Source: Karalla daura (Eukaryota; Chordata; Actinopteri; Chaetodontiformes; Leiognathidae). Taken from it: DNA of 64,000 nucleotides. The number at the start of each line of letters is the position of its first letter. Position 1 is the first letter of the stretch. Positions 1 to 12,225 of this stretch are shown here, one piece after another. A program made the translations under genes and the position numbers. The notes under the pieces are model-generated. The model was given only the letters and a program-made list of their open reading frames with translations, was not told the DNA's origin and searched no databases. The DNA is taken from contig CM055205.1 in NCBI GenBank assembly GCA_029224185.1, forward strand, positions 16,776,942 through 16,840,941, in the 5' to 3' direction.

Positions 1-29
1 CACACACACACACACACACACGTGTGTGC
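1..29. repeat. (CA)n then (GT)n at window edge
   Basis: A CA tract occupies the first 21 bases and is cut by the window edge. It switches directly to GTGTGTG, so the junction is self-complementary. Confidence 0.9.
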
Positions 30-295
30 ACACAGGATTGTCTACTGGCCAACGTCTTCATTTCAAGGATAGTTTGTGCAAACAGACACAAACGGCTCCA
101 TTCACACCATCACGCAAACACAGAAAACGTGTTCTCTGTGTTAATTTCATGGGTAGTTTACATTGACTCTCCATCTCCCACACACACGCACATACCCACC
201 CACACACACATTCTCACACACTCTATGACATGCTCACACATTATTCTGAGGTAGAACTGAATGGAGAGCAGGCCCAGAGGTGCAATTGGCTGCCA

Positions 296-383
<88 letters not shown>

Positions 384-410
384 ACGGATACACACACAAG
401 CACACGCACA
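296..410. repeat. (CA)n microsatellite, about 41 pure units
   Basis: Uninterrupted CA from about 296 to 378, then an imperfect tail with TA, GG and AG interruptions to about 410. The poly-Thr-His and poly-Cys-Val reading frames here are repeat translations, not genes. Confidence 0.95.
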
Positions 411-864
411 CCCCTTTCTTCTCTTTCTGTCTCTCACATTGTTCACAAGCTCTGAAGCTTCATATTAAGGAGAATTGGCTGTTGCGACTGAGGTGACATC
501 AACAGGAAAATGTTTTCCAATAATCAAAGATCTTATTCACTGAGATTCTGTGTAGAACAACAAAAGCCGGGACCACGCCACAATCTTCGCAGAAAACACA
601 TTTTTCCCATCCGGCTGAACAGCGAAGCAGCAGAGGAAGAGAAAATATGAGCACGATCGCTCACTGTTTCAGACTTCAAGGACAGAAAAGGGCAAATTAC
701 TCTGGAAAATCTTTTCTTTAACATAATTACTATAATCTGCCAAACCTAAATTAAACAGAGCAGCGTGTGAATGCCTCCCTGACAAGAATATAGTGTGTGT
801 GTTTGAGTGCTCCGGCATCTCAGAAAGAATTACAATTTCAACATGTTTCTGCGGTGTGTAATTG
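411..864. other. Unique sequence, no gene seen
   Basis: A single-copy-looking spacer between two CA/TG arrays. It has no recognised exon, repeat or regulatory signature. Confidence 0.5.

Positions 865-939
<75 letters not shown>
865..939. repeat. (TG)n microsatellite
   Basis: About 37 TG units with one TC interruption near 895. Confidence 0.95.
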
Positions 940-942
<3 letters not shown>

Positions 943-1080
943 AGAGAACACTCGGTTTGTCTCCGGTTATTACACTTACCAATTACAAGGCCCACTCATC
1001 ACGTTTACGTCCCAAACAAAAGGAGAGTTGATCTATTATTAATGCACTGTTCCACAAAGTAATTCACACACCCTTTCAGC

Positions 1081-1168
<88 letters not shown>
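1081..1168. repeat. Compound (CT)n(CA)n microsatellite
   Basis: About 13 CT units change without a gap into about 30 CA units. The purine/pyrimidine pattern therefore switches from a polypyrimidine strand to an alternating strand. Confidence 0.95.
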
Positions 1169-1171
<3 letters not shown>

Positions 1172-3380
1172 ATAAGGCCCCTGCAGTCTACAGAAGCAGT
1201 CTCATCCGTACCAGTGATGAATGCCGGTATTAACAGACGAGCAGCTTTTCGGAGAGAGGCAGCAAAACGTCTGGATCATCAAAATCTCTCTCTTCCCGCC
1301 ATGCCTCACTCCTGTCCTCATATCTCTGGCGCTGTGTACGTGTAATCAGACCTGTCGCCGTCACTCGGTTAATCTTGAGCGCTCTACGTGCAGGATGCAG
1401 GGCCATAGCTGCCTCCCTCTGGGCCACGTGCCGCGTTAAGGTTGGGGAGAAGACACGTTTGCACCGATTCTGTCCGCCCGGCTTTGAAATATCTCTCTCT
1501 GGATCCAGGGCTCACCTGGCGAGGGGGGCAAGGGGGTGGGGGGTGGGGGGGGGCAGGACGTGTTGGCTGCTGCAAACCTTCAGATGTAGTCTTTAAAGGA
1601 TTACGCTGCGGATGTACTCCGTCTTGTCAACAAATGGCAAGGTTGTAAACTGTGTAGCCAGAGCGGAGAAAGCCGTCTTTCTGTCCAGGCCTCTAAGTTT
1701 GTCAGGTCATGAACACAAGCCTGAGGCATAGGAGTGTGTGATGGTCTTAGCTTTAGCTCTAATGACCTCCTGTGCTCATTTTCTGGTCTCTTTAATGAAA
1801 TACAAACAGAAAAAAATTGTATTTGTATTTCTGGACAAGATGGCTTCCAATGAGCTTGTATATAATGATGCTTTATAGCGTTCCTTTCCATTTAGGTTTC
1901 TCCATAAACGTTTTCTGTATTTTCTGCTTGTGTTCTCATAAGAAGAGTAAGATTGCCAAAACAACAAATGCTATGGTGGAATAAACGTATGGATTAAACG
2001 TATGAACGCTGTAGTCCTGCTGCTATTTGGATAAAACAGACACTTCGATCTAATGAAAATATTACACAGCAGAGACTGCGATCCATCGTCTGGGAGCGCT
2101 GTAAACCTGCTGCAGTCCGTCCACTACCCGGATAAAAACAAAGATCAAGGCGTCGGCCTGTGCTGGTGGATCAACTCTTCATGATGAGAAAAATATCAAA
2201 CACAAAAACTTGAACTTTTAAAGTACAGTTTTACATCGGTTTTAAAATAGAAGGCTTGACCTGAAGGTTACAGGCAATGTAATGAGGCCTGGAGACACTT
2301 TGATATCGGCTGAAATGTTATTGGTTTCGGTCTTTCTCTTTTTCTTTTTTCTTTTTCTTGTTGGGATTTGTTGACAATAAAAAATATTGCCTGGATTGAA
2401 ATCCTGGCCTTTGGGAACAGTGGATGACGATAGAGGAAAAAATAAAACAAAGGTCAAAACGTCCCAGACTCTTCGCCCCGACAATAATCACTCTCGTCTG
2501 TGGGGAGCAAGTCTTTGATTTGATGCAGTGAAAAGAGGAAACCTGTTACACACAGCAAAACCTGACAAGCTTCAGCGCCATTAATCACAAATGTATCTAT
2601 GATCTGAGAGATGATCATCAGACTCTGCATCATCTTTCCTTTTCACAAACCTTTGGTAGTAAAATGAATGAAAAAAAAACTGCTCATAACTAGTTATGGA
2701 CATTTACTTAAGCAGATTTTTTAAGTTAAAAGAAGAGTAGCACAACAAACACTTTTCTGAGGCCGGCTCAGGAATGATCATGGTTCCAATCAATGAGAAA
2801 AAAAAATCTGATTTCCACTCTTTCGCTTTGAACCGAATAATGACCTTGTTTGATTTGAACTACGATGTGTGCACTCATTCAAGGAGCGATACCGGCCCGG
2901 ATGTACAGCAACCAGCAGCAACCAAGGCCTGGCATAAACCTCAAAGCTCAAACACACAGAGAAGCAGCAATAAAGGGAGGAATTAGAACATAAATACAGA
3001 GTGACACCGGTGACCTACCAGGCACAATCTCCAGGGGCCTCTGAATAATGATCGCGTTGGTTTGCTGAAGGTTAACTTGTTTAAAAGTCGGGCCGATCAT
3101 CACGCGTTTAGTCGTCCGAATGATTCACAACCTTATTATGACACCATAAAACCCGGTGCGGGTGCAGTAAAAGGTACGCCGTGAGGGGTGGGGGGGAAAC
3201 ATTCTTTGCCACAATAGCGATGACGCTTATTATTCATTCAAATGATGATTTATTTTCCCCGCCGTCCGCCTGACTCGGAGCAGGTAGCGAAGGGAGAGGT
3301 CACCCAAGTCCAGCTGTGTCACATCTGCCACAGGTTGGGATAATTAATCCGTGTGAAAGTAAAAAATAAAAGTCCAGGAG
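1169..3380. other. Unique intronic sequence, no gene seen
   Basis: Reading frames here are short and overlap incoherently on both strands; none shows a protein family signature. The tract is moderately AT-rich from 1790 to 3000 and more GC-rich from 1380 to 1620 and 3110 to 3320, with a G-rich stretch near 1528-1555. Confidence 0.5.
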
Positions 3381-3403
3381 GTGTGTGTGTGGGGGGGGGG
3401 GGG
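3381..3403. repeat. (GT)5 followed by G13
   Basis: Short GT tract running into a 13-base G homopolymer. About 30 bases downstream (3432-3439) is ATGCAAAT, a perfect POU octamer, next to TTAATTCAT. Confidence 0.85.
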
Positions 3404-3821
3404 CAATGATGCAGAAACCCCGGCACACTTCATGCAAATCTTAATTCATACATGTGCATGAGTTTGAGCCTGTGTGGTGCTCAGATAAGCTTTGGAGAGC
3501 CCTGCCTCCCCAGCGTGCATTCAAAATAGGTCATCTCATTCTGCGACTCCGAGCGAGCGCGCCTGCTTCTTCCCCTGCCCTGATTTCAACAACATAAACA
3601 ACTGACGGGAAGTTTCACCCCCCCACCCCCCGCACACTTCTCTCCCTTCGTCTCCATCTATCTCCTTAAAGCAGAGCTCCTCATCAACGCAACCCGGTCA
3701 GGTTAAGCAAATAAGTCCATTTTATGCCGCCTAACAGACAGAGGAATGGCGGTTCTCACAGCACTTATATCCTGGTGCTCTAACTTGTGTCAGGTTGGAT
3801 TTTTGTTTGTTACTGTGCCTT

Positions 3822-3826
<5 letters not shown>

Positions 3827-3892
<66 letters not shown>
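3827..3892. repeat. (CT)n microsatellite, about 32 units
   Basis: Pure CT preceded by a T run and followed by CCACCTGG. As a long polypyrimidine/polypurine mirror repeat it could form triplex (H-DNA). The Ser-Leu reading frames through it are artefacts. Confidence 0.95.
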
Positions 3893-3893
<1 letters not shown>

Positions 3894-6080
3894 ACCTGGC
3901 ACTGCCACCAACACACACGAATGCGCAGGCCTTGCCTGCGTTGCCTCCTTTTGGCTGCTCAGCGGGGGACTGTCAAACGGAGCCGGGTAGCGTCTCTTTA
4001 CAGCGCTGCTCTATCACGCAGGATCTCTCTCCCGACACGGAGCTGTCACGGCCTTCAGGGTTTAAAGATGGCGATGTGAGGAAGCAAAAAGTGGAACAGT
4101 GAAAACAAGCCCCTCATTTATTCCGATGCCTGCACGCAGCTATATTTGTAGGAGTGTGTTCGGGGTGAGAGAGTGTGTGTGGGAAAAGCCTTTGTGGTGT
4201 TAAGGAGGAAGATCGCAACACAACTTCCTCTTACTATCATTATGTTACTGGCGCGATTAGCCTAAGGTTAAATCCTGAGGTGTAGCGATGACAGTGCATT
4301 TTATATTCACAAGGTGGGTAAACACGAGCTGGAAGAACGCAGAAAACACTAAATTAAAAGCGTAAAATTAAAAGAGGAGGTCGACGGAGGAGGTCGAAAT
4401 GAGCTTATTTATGCTGTCTCTTGCAGAGTCAGACAATCGATACTGCTCAAGGAAGGCTGGCCACGAAAATAGTCCAGCATGAAGAGAAACAAAACAAAAA
4501 CAAAACTTTTTTTTCCTTTAACTTTTTGGGATGGTTAGGGATTAGAGACAAACAATAATACATGTTAATGGTGAACTTTTAGAGGTGCTGCGAGGTGGAT
4601 TTTGTTACTTTCAGATGGATCCAGTCTTTCTGCAAAGCTCACATATTGCAGACTGTAGCTCAATAGTTGCTACAATGCATGATAATGACATCAGTTTTCT
4701 CATGTTACTCTAAGCAAGAAAGCAAATGATGAAGCAAAAAGTTAAAGCAACTGATGTTGGCGGGTGACGGGGTGAGGTATGAGATGAGAAAACTGGAAGT
4801 TTTCAAACACCAGTGCTATGCGTATCTGTCCCTTTCATATTCCTCTTATATCCACAACCGCAGTGGGGGTTTGTCAGATCAATGAACAGGACTCCCTGTT
4901 CTCTGAATTCACAGAACAGTTGCATCACTGCGAAGAAAAATATTTATTCCCAGTCATTTCTGAGAAATGCTACATTTCAGCACAATCGCTCATTGTTTCG
5001 ATTCCTCTCTTCTCTGCCACTGAAATCGTTCGGAACAGTCAGAACAGGTCCGTTGGCATCAACATCAAAGATGACTTTCACATTTATGTTTATTAATATT
5101 TAGACAGAAGCAATTTACGTATGAGGGCATTCAAGCTCCAGACGACCAATGGCTGAGGGGTGCTGTGTGTACTAGTACAGGATAAGAGGAGATAGCAGTA
5201 GGAGAATGAAGTGTTAGGCAGATGAAAGTTAGGAGAGGAGGTGCTCCCCCATCTGTCGGGTCTTTAAGAGCTACTTGAAGATGAAGAGAGGGGGACATCC
5301 TTGGCTTGTTCCACTATCACCACCACCTCCAACGTTGGGCTGAACCTCGAGGACGAGGCTTATTTCACCGAGTCAGATTTGTGTGGTCGAAGGTCTAGAT
5401 ACATTTATCACCTGGTTTGTTTTTGAGCCACACGCGAGGCTGTTTTTATATTTAAACCTAGTGCACATTAGACTCCCACTGAGTGTCAAACGGAGGTTGA
5501 GACATACAGGGAGAGGGAGAGAGAGAGAGAGAGAGAGCGAGCAATGAACTCCCCCCTCAGCTCTCCAGCTCCTCCCGACACTGATAAATACCTGAGGAAT
5601 AGGACACAGTTGAGATCTCGACTGCGCCGTCATTAACCTTGTGAAACTTCAAGCCTGCGCTGGTGATTAACGACACCCCATTACGTGCTGTTAAACAGCA
5701 GCGAAGCAGGGTCTACCCCCCCCACCACTTACCCCACCCTCCTCCCTAACCCCCCCTCTCCCACCCATACAGAATGGCATAACACTGCCGAGGAACTGGA
5801 AAAACTTTCCCTGGGCTGGAAGACATCCTCCCACCGGGAGCAGGAAAAGAATAAAAAAAAGGCTTTAAGTTTATCATCCGCCTCAGAAAGATTTGTTTTC
5901 AAGTTGGAGAATGACCCACTGTGGCCTAATATCCTCTGACTGCTCCTTCTTTGCGTGCCACTTACATGTTTCCCCTCCCTGTCTTGTTCAATGGCCTGTT
6001 ATTGTTTATGACAATAGAGCTCGGCGGAGTCCCCACGGAGAGCTCGCCGATAAGCAAAATACTTCGACACAGAAAGGAGG
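3893..6080. other. Unique sequence, no gene seen
   Basis: Mixed-composition intronic DNA. A short GA tract lies at 5517-5537. C-rich patches occur at 5715-5765. No splice-bounded reading frame or recognisable protein was found. Confidence 0.45.
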
Positions 6081-6089
6081 CTTTTACCA

Positions 6090-6209
6090 TATGAAAGGCG
6101 AGGGGGAGAAAAGAAGGGGAAAAACGGAGAGGGAGAGACCAGAAAGCGAGAAAAAGATAGAAGTGCTGGGACGAGCTGGAGATGCAGCGAGTGAAGAATG
6201 TGTGTGTGT

Positions 6210-6266
<57 letters not shown>

Positions 6267-6310
6267 AGAAGTGAGAGTGGGGTGGGCGGGAGGGGAAGAT
6301 AAAGGCAGAG
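6090..6310. repeat. Purine-rich tract with (TG)n(GA)n core
   Basis: From about 6090 to 6180 the plus strand is strongly purine-rich. A (TG)11 tract follows at 6199-6220, then GA repeats to about 6270, and purine-rich sequence to about 6310. The long ORF across it (about 5893-6483) is low-complexity Arg/Glu/Lys/Gly and is not believed to be a gene. Confidence 0.8.
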
Positions 6311-6949
6311 CTGTATTCCCTGATGTGGCTGCTGTGTGTTGGCTCTTCGCAGCTCCTGCTCTAAGGATTACTGCATTTACACTTCAGCTTAAAAATAGCC
6401 CCCGTGATAATTTATTTAGCTGGAGCACGCCATCCCGCATTGTGCTCCCAGAGAATAGTTTTTTCCTGTCTGAACCTCCATGAGATTTTTTGCCTCTCCC
6501 TATATCTTAGCTGTTGTATTCTTGTCCTCTCCCCCATCTCTTTCTCATAATCTTCCGAAAATAGGAGCCCAAAAAAACTTCAAAATAAGTAAAATCACAA
6601 ATACAGATATGGTTGTGTTTATTTGTTCAACCTGTGTTTACTTGCTGCTGTTTTCACCACCCCCCCTCCCCTCCATGTAATAATCTTATTTATGCTGCTA
6701 AATTGGGTACATGAACCTCTGGTACCTTTTGACTCACATCTGAGTTTAACTTTGCACAGACCACAAATAATAGAATAAAACAGAGCAAGATGTTTAATCT
6801 CATTAGAACATACATCCTAAAGTGGCATACCAGGTGCATACCGGAGCCAAGTCATCATGTTTATTAACCTGTTTGGATTCATGATTTATTACAAATGACC
6901 TTCATCTTTTCACTCTCGCTGCATGTAGTCTTCTCCAAAGTAGCTATGT
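6311..6949. other. Unique AT-rich sequence
   Basis: No gene or repeat family recognised. The composition is AT-rich with short C runs near 6658. Confidence 0.45.
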
Positions 6950-7427
6950 TAACCCTGAATTTCCACTGAATGTGTATTGATTGAGCTCCAGCAATGATCT
7001 GTCAACAGAGCTGATACGCATCCATTTAAGTCAATGAAATGATGTCCACCAACTCTGTATCCATTACAGCAGATCTGCTGACGACACAGGATCTCTATTT
7101 CGCCAGATGACAGAGCAGATACGAATCCATTCATCAATATTCAATATGAGCAGGACAGGAAGTCACACATACCAATACAACATCACATTAAAAGCTTCCG
7201 TCATCTTCGGAATAAAAGCAAGTGTTCACTTAAAAGCAGCATGTCTTGCAGATCCCTCTCTGTTTCTCCTCTCTTTTAGTTTCTGGTCTGATCTGTATTT
7301 TTATACACTCATGTGTTGTTTTCCTGGATATGAATTACCATGACCAGTCTCTGGTTGTGCTGCTTGCTGGATGTGTGGACTGCTGCTCAAACACAGTTGT
7401 TACACATCCAGTGGAATTTCAGGGTTA
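6950..7427. mobile_element. Non-autonomous DNA element with inverted termini (MITE-like)
   Basis: The left end TAACCCTGAATTTCCACTG is matched as an inverted copy at the right end (about 7398-7427, CAGTGGAATTTCAGGGTTA); the similarity continues inward through ATGTGTA. The interior holds related short blocks, such as CAGAGCTGATACGCATCCATT at 7006-7026 and CAGAGCAGATACGAATCCATT at 7111-7131. There is no transposase. At about 480 bp it has the form of a MITE; the superfamily is not assigned, and no clear target-site duplication was seen. Confidence 0.65.
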
Positions 7428-8820
7428 GCCTGTTAGCTTCAAAATGTAGCTGTCAGCTAAGCTAGTAAGTCTCTAACTCTCAAAATATTCCATGAAGCCC
7501 ACCATTTAGCTCCTGTGCAGAGGTCACATGTTTCTGCATGATTAGTAAAAAAAAAACAACAGTGCTTGAAAATATAAGAAAGCTGATATGCAGATCAGCT
7601 GTGGTATCTCCACATCCAAAACCAAAACCAGGGAGTGACTCCTTCTTTAATCAAATAGACATTCAAATCCAAAGTTTGCATTTATTGTGGGTTTACTGGA
7701 CTTACATTGCTGGTTTCCATATAAAATGCATGGTGAAGATGACTTGATGATTGCTGTGTTGTATTAGTGTGTGTTGCAGCTGATGTTTTCCTCATGAGCA
7801 CACTGATAATGATACAGACCGATCGTCTCTTTGTGCTTATTGATTCCTCCATCTGTGCCACCATTGTTGCAAAGAGACGAGCACAATGCACTGCAGAGGC
7901 AGTAGCCTGAGCAGCTGCGATCTGACTGTTGCTATTTCGGCTGCTGTGATGTAATCAGTTCATCACATGTATGTTATATGTAAATCACACAAGCCGACGT
8001 TACATAGTTATATAGAATAGTTACCTTTGCACAATGTGACAAGACTGCGAGTGAAATAACAATAACCGACGCAGGGTAATAAAATGACATCTCCGATGTA
8101 AGTACAAAGATTAACATAATTGAGCAAACAAATGTGATTGATTTAACCTAATCCTTAATGGGCCTTTGATTAGCATATTACAGATTGCTCCATAGACTAC
8201 AAAATTACTATTTCAGCACCAGGATGTACACATATAACACTCTGCTCGCTGAGGAAATGGTCTTAGGTGTACATTAGAGGTGTGGGCATTCATCCTCAAT
8301 AAATGCCTGGATCAGTGCGGGTAATGAGCTATGCACGACCCTTTCACTGATTCAACATTTATACGTCTGGCTCCCAGTTTCCTTCACCCCATCCGCTATC
8401 GCAGAATGTGGTAAACCCACTTCCTTCGAGCATCTTATCACACTTAGATGTGCATTTAGTGAGAAATTCTCAACGCAGTGTAACGAAAGCCACCCGACAC
8501 GAGAGAAATTAGCGTTACCACAACACTCCTGATTCTGGGACGCGCTCCTAAGCCAATGATATACAGCTGAAGAGAAGAAAGCGAGTCTATTACCAGAGCG
8601 CTATTCATTTGCCCTTGGGACATGCTTGTTGAGTGTACTCTGAGCGTACTTGAAGGAAACGATCTCTCCCCACCCCTCCTCAAGTCTCTCAGCTGATACA
8701 GCCTATCAAGGCTGGAACAGGGGCATGTTCAAAGTCAACAGCACTTAAACAGAAGATATGTGAGGGCCTTCAAAAAGAGCCCGGACAGAAAAAAGAAAAA
8801 GGAAAAAAAAAAAAAAAGGC
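7428..8820. other. Unique sequence, no gene seen
   Basis: AT-rich, single-copy-looking DNA with TAG/AGC-rich sequence just right of the MITE. An A-rich stretch occurs at 8790-8818. No protein signature in any frame. Confidence 0.45.
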
Positions 8821-8829
8821 CCGGTTGCT

Positions 8830-9480
8830 ATTTTGGAGCGAATTGCTTCAGGAGCTGAGGTTAAAGGGGATCATCAGTCTTCGTGGCACAGCGAATCTCA
8901 TTTTCCGCAGAAATGTGATGACTCGACAGTAAAGAGGACAGTGCCGGTGCGGGCGATGGGTATGGTGAAACATCGCAATGCTTTCCTACTCAGCGTTTCT
9001 CTTTCCCGACCATCCCGTCTCACTTTTTGTTTATTTATCTTTGCACGCCTCACACAACAGCGAGCCCGAGAGCCGTCGGTGAATAATGGTGACCTCACAT
9101 GGCGCCATGGCTCACGCGCACTGACAACTCCCATTTCCCCTTTTGTGGGTGCAGAAATGGGATCTTGTTTCCCTCTCTATCGGGTTTCTGCTCCTCGGCC
9201 AACTGTGAGCAGCAGCAGTGTGAGTGTGAGAGGGCGGCGTGGCCCCTGCGTGTCGCCTTCTGTCCAAACTCTGAGATCACTCATCGCAGGGTCGGAGGGA
9301 GAGAAACAGACAGAGGCGTTCAGGCCGCCGCTTCCAGATCGGCTCGGCCAAAAGCGGTGATTCGAGTGTGTCGTTCTGATACGTCGTAAATAGCGGAGTC
9401 TACACTCCTGCAGATCTAAGCTGCGCTGCCTCCATCCTGTTGTCCAAGCTTTCCCTGGCACGTGTGCGACGTACAGTTTA
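8830..9480. other. CpG-rich block with an uninterpreted open frame
   Basis: CpG is frequent compared with flanking AT-rich DNA. A 175-codon plus-strand frame (8833-9360) is open, but it is Ser/Arg/Pro-rich, overlaps similarly open frames on both strands, and resembles no family known to me. Long open frames are expected by chance in GC-rich DNA, so no gene is called. A regulatory CpG cluster is possible. Confidence 0.3.
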
Positions 9481-10659
9481 CTTTTCTATCCGTAACTGAT
9501 TGAAAATGCTTGAGTCATTGTTGAAATAACAGGCACTTGATTTCAGCTTGAAAGGTGGGGCACATGTTACACGTTTGGTCATACTTAATGTAGAAACCCG
9601 TCATTACTAGACGCCCATCCCAGTCGAATCGCAGCCATCTCTTCTCAGTTTTTCCTCTTTCCTCAGGATCTCATATGTTTTGTATCAGCATTGAGGTTTG
9701 ACAGGTGAATTTGTGCGTTTTGTTGGCTGCATTGTATGTCCTGACACTGCAGTGTCACTTACTGTAGGTCAAGGGCATTGCAGTCACAATTAGCTTGTTG
9801 TAGAAGTCACTTTAGAGAAGAAAAACAAAGTCCTACTAAGTTTTTTAGTGAGACAATAGGAAGGTTTAACATTATCGCTGAATGTTTTTGTCATGCGTAA
9901 TTACCTGATGAGTTAGCTTGGTGGCTCGTCAGCTGTCAAATAATTGTTCTAAACTTGTCTGCTTCTTGGCTCATATTTTGTGTCTTTTCTGTCAACCCAA
10001 TTAAGAGTTGCCAAAAGCTAATCCTGACTTTCATACAGAGGCAGGACAGTAATGGTGCTAAAGCTACATGTTTAGCACAATTAGTTTTGCCTTTCAGCTT
10101 GGGTGGAATATTGTGATCCATTCTTTGCCCTTTTGCTCTGGTGTTGTCACTTTCTGTAATAAATAAGCCTATAAATGTTCAATTTGCACCTTGTAGACAA
10201 TATCAAAGCTTTCTCTGTTATGCTGGCAGGTAGCTACCAACACTGGCATCAACAAAATGAGCCACCTGCAACTTTTTCTATCGCGGTTTAACGGTCTTTA
10301 TTCAAAGTGATTGCAAACCTTTACTGATGCAAACACTGAGGCTTTTCTTCTGAAACAATAAAATGACATTTGTCAAATTATCATAAGCAAACTGCCGAAA
10401 AGAAAACCCAAGACACTTCGGCAGTGTTTTCCTCAATTTCCATTTAATCTGACTCATGCATCCCTCCTGTCCCTGAAGGCACCATTGCCACTGATGGCAT
10501 CATTATGCTGTTTCACGCAGTGACAACTTAAAGATGCAGCTTTCAGCATCCGGATGTTGCCAAAGGTGCAGTATTGAAAACATACCGTCTCTTCTCAGTC
10601 TAACGTGTCTACGAGCTGCGTGACAGAAGTGATGAAGCGCCGCTCCCGTCACTGTTTAT
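9481..10659. other. Unique AT-rich sequence
   Basis: No exon, repeat family or strong motif recognised. Frames are short and stop-rich. Confidence 0.45.
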
Positions 10660-10910
10660 TCAGAAGATAAACTTGGAGAGAAGTGCAAAGCCTCCCTCTC
10701 AGCTACATAACCAATCGGCATGAAAATGAAAATTTCATTTTCCGCTGAAAAAATCTTTTTTGGGACCACTTTAATTCCCCTTGAGTGGCTCCGGGATTTC
10801 AACTTTAAACTAATTTGCTCGCCTGGTAATTAAATAAGAAGTCAATTCAACAAACAATTGGTTCCGCCAGTGCGAGCGAGCTTGTAGCACTTGTTTAAAT
10901 GTTTGTGGGT
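10660..10910. promoter_or_regulatory. Candidate conserved non-coding element
   Basis: Non-repetitive, non-coding sequence with several AT-rich homeodomain-type motifs, including TAATTAAA (10827-10834) and CAATTG (10855-10860). The texture resembles vertebrate intronic enhancers. Conservation cannot be tested here; this is inference. Confidence 0.2.
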
Positions 10911-12109
10911 GTGATTTCGCTGCGTGGAAGTGTGCCCGCGTATGCATGGAGTATGCTTATGTGTGTCCAGGCACATTTCTGAGCGTGTTTGCTGTGTGGG
11001 TGCTGTGAGATTGATTGCAAATATGTTGTTATTCTTTCAGTGCAGAGAATCAGAGAAGCCGATTGTGTACTTCTCATTGTAATTGCACGTTATAATGGAC
11101 AATTATTAATGGAGACGTTCCCCGGACTGATGAGCTGATTAAATATGATATGAGTAATGAGCAAATCACACACCTCACAAAGGAACCAGATCAATGTTCA
11201 AGTCGCAAGGAGGAAATTCTGTTTATTCCATTTCAGCCCAGGATACGTTTGATAATTGGATAAGTGAAATATTTTGATTTCATAAAAAGCAGCGAGCTTG
11301 TTTTTCAGAGGCTCATTATGGATTATGTTCAACACTTTATGTGGGTTAGTTTGAGCCAAAAACCATTTTGGCACTCGAACCGTCTATCTAGCTCTGCTTT
11401 TGGCCTTTTCATAGATTTCCCACAATGCATTTGTGCAACCCCAAGAGAACAGGAGCAAACTTGTTGCATTCAATTTGCGTGGGAGGAGAGTGCAATACAG
11501 ATAATGATGGCAGCGGCATAGTAACTGCAATAGAGTGAGTATCTCCGGGCGCAAAAAAAAAAGGGGGGGGGCATTATTTCCCTTAGTCAATAGACACAAT
11601 GTTTCGTGGCTGCAGTGCCACAAGACATGTTGTCTATTGTTGGAGGGGAAATTAGTATCTGTGCTCTCTTGTAGAGTTCATCTTGTGCGATTGCCGAATG
11701 TCAGCACAAAATGCTGAGCCCGTGGAAACACTTTTGCCTTTATAGCCGCACTAATCAATATTTTTTCACAAGAGCAATGAAGGATGTCTGCGATGTGTGA
11801 ACGGGGGGGCGTTTGTGCTGGTAAACCGGACTTTGAAGCTTCCCGGAGCTGTTTTATTCTTTTCTGTTCCATGGACGAGCAAAAGTGATTTCATGTTATA
11901 GTTAAAATGTGGATTATGGGAATGCAAATAAACGTGAACTATGTTGTTACTTTGATGGATAAATAAGAAACTGTTTGACGACTTACAGAGGCAATAAAAA
12001 AAATATGCAGAGCTTTTGGAATTTCATGGTTTTATGCGTGAATGGGTCATAAATTCAGAAAAATTCAGATCTTTCATGTCGTTATTGAAAACAACCATAA
12101 AAGGCTTAT
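10911..12109. other. Unique sequence, no gene seen
   Basis: Moderately AT-rich with an A10G8 homopolymer junction near 11552-11570. ATGCAAAT occurs near 11919. No coding or repeat signature. Confidence 0.4.
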
Positions 12110-12225
12110 AGTGCTAGTGAAAAGTATGTGAACCCTTGAGTTAAGGACCTTGAAAAAGCTAATTGGAGTCAGGTTTCGTATACCTGGAGCCTTGTGGACT
12201 AGAGCTACTTACGTAAATCGACAGA
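12110..12225. mobile_element. Probable DNA-transposon fragment
   Basis: The block beginning GTGCTAGTGAAAAGTATGTG and continuing with GAACCCTTGAG resembles the ends of Tc1/mariner-type non-autonomous elements common in fish. No matching second terminus was identified. Tentative. Confidence 0.35.

Noticed and set aside
158..496. Several open frames of poly-Cys-Val or poly-Thr-His
   Set aside because: They are translations of the (CA)n array in different frames and have no other sequence content.
3731..4102. Ser-Leu and Arg-Glu frames on both strands
   Set aside because: They come from the (CT)n array at 3827-3892; no start context or domain.
5893..6483. 196-codon plus-strand frame, the longest in the window
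   Set aside because: It crosses a purine-rich tract and TG/GA repeats, is low complexity, and shows no family signature or splice support.
8833..9360. 175-codon plus-strand frame
   Set aside because: It lies in CpG-rich DNA where stops are rare; competing frames are open on both strands and the protein is composition-driven.
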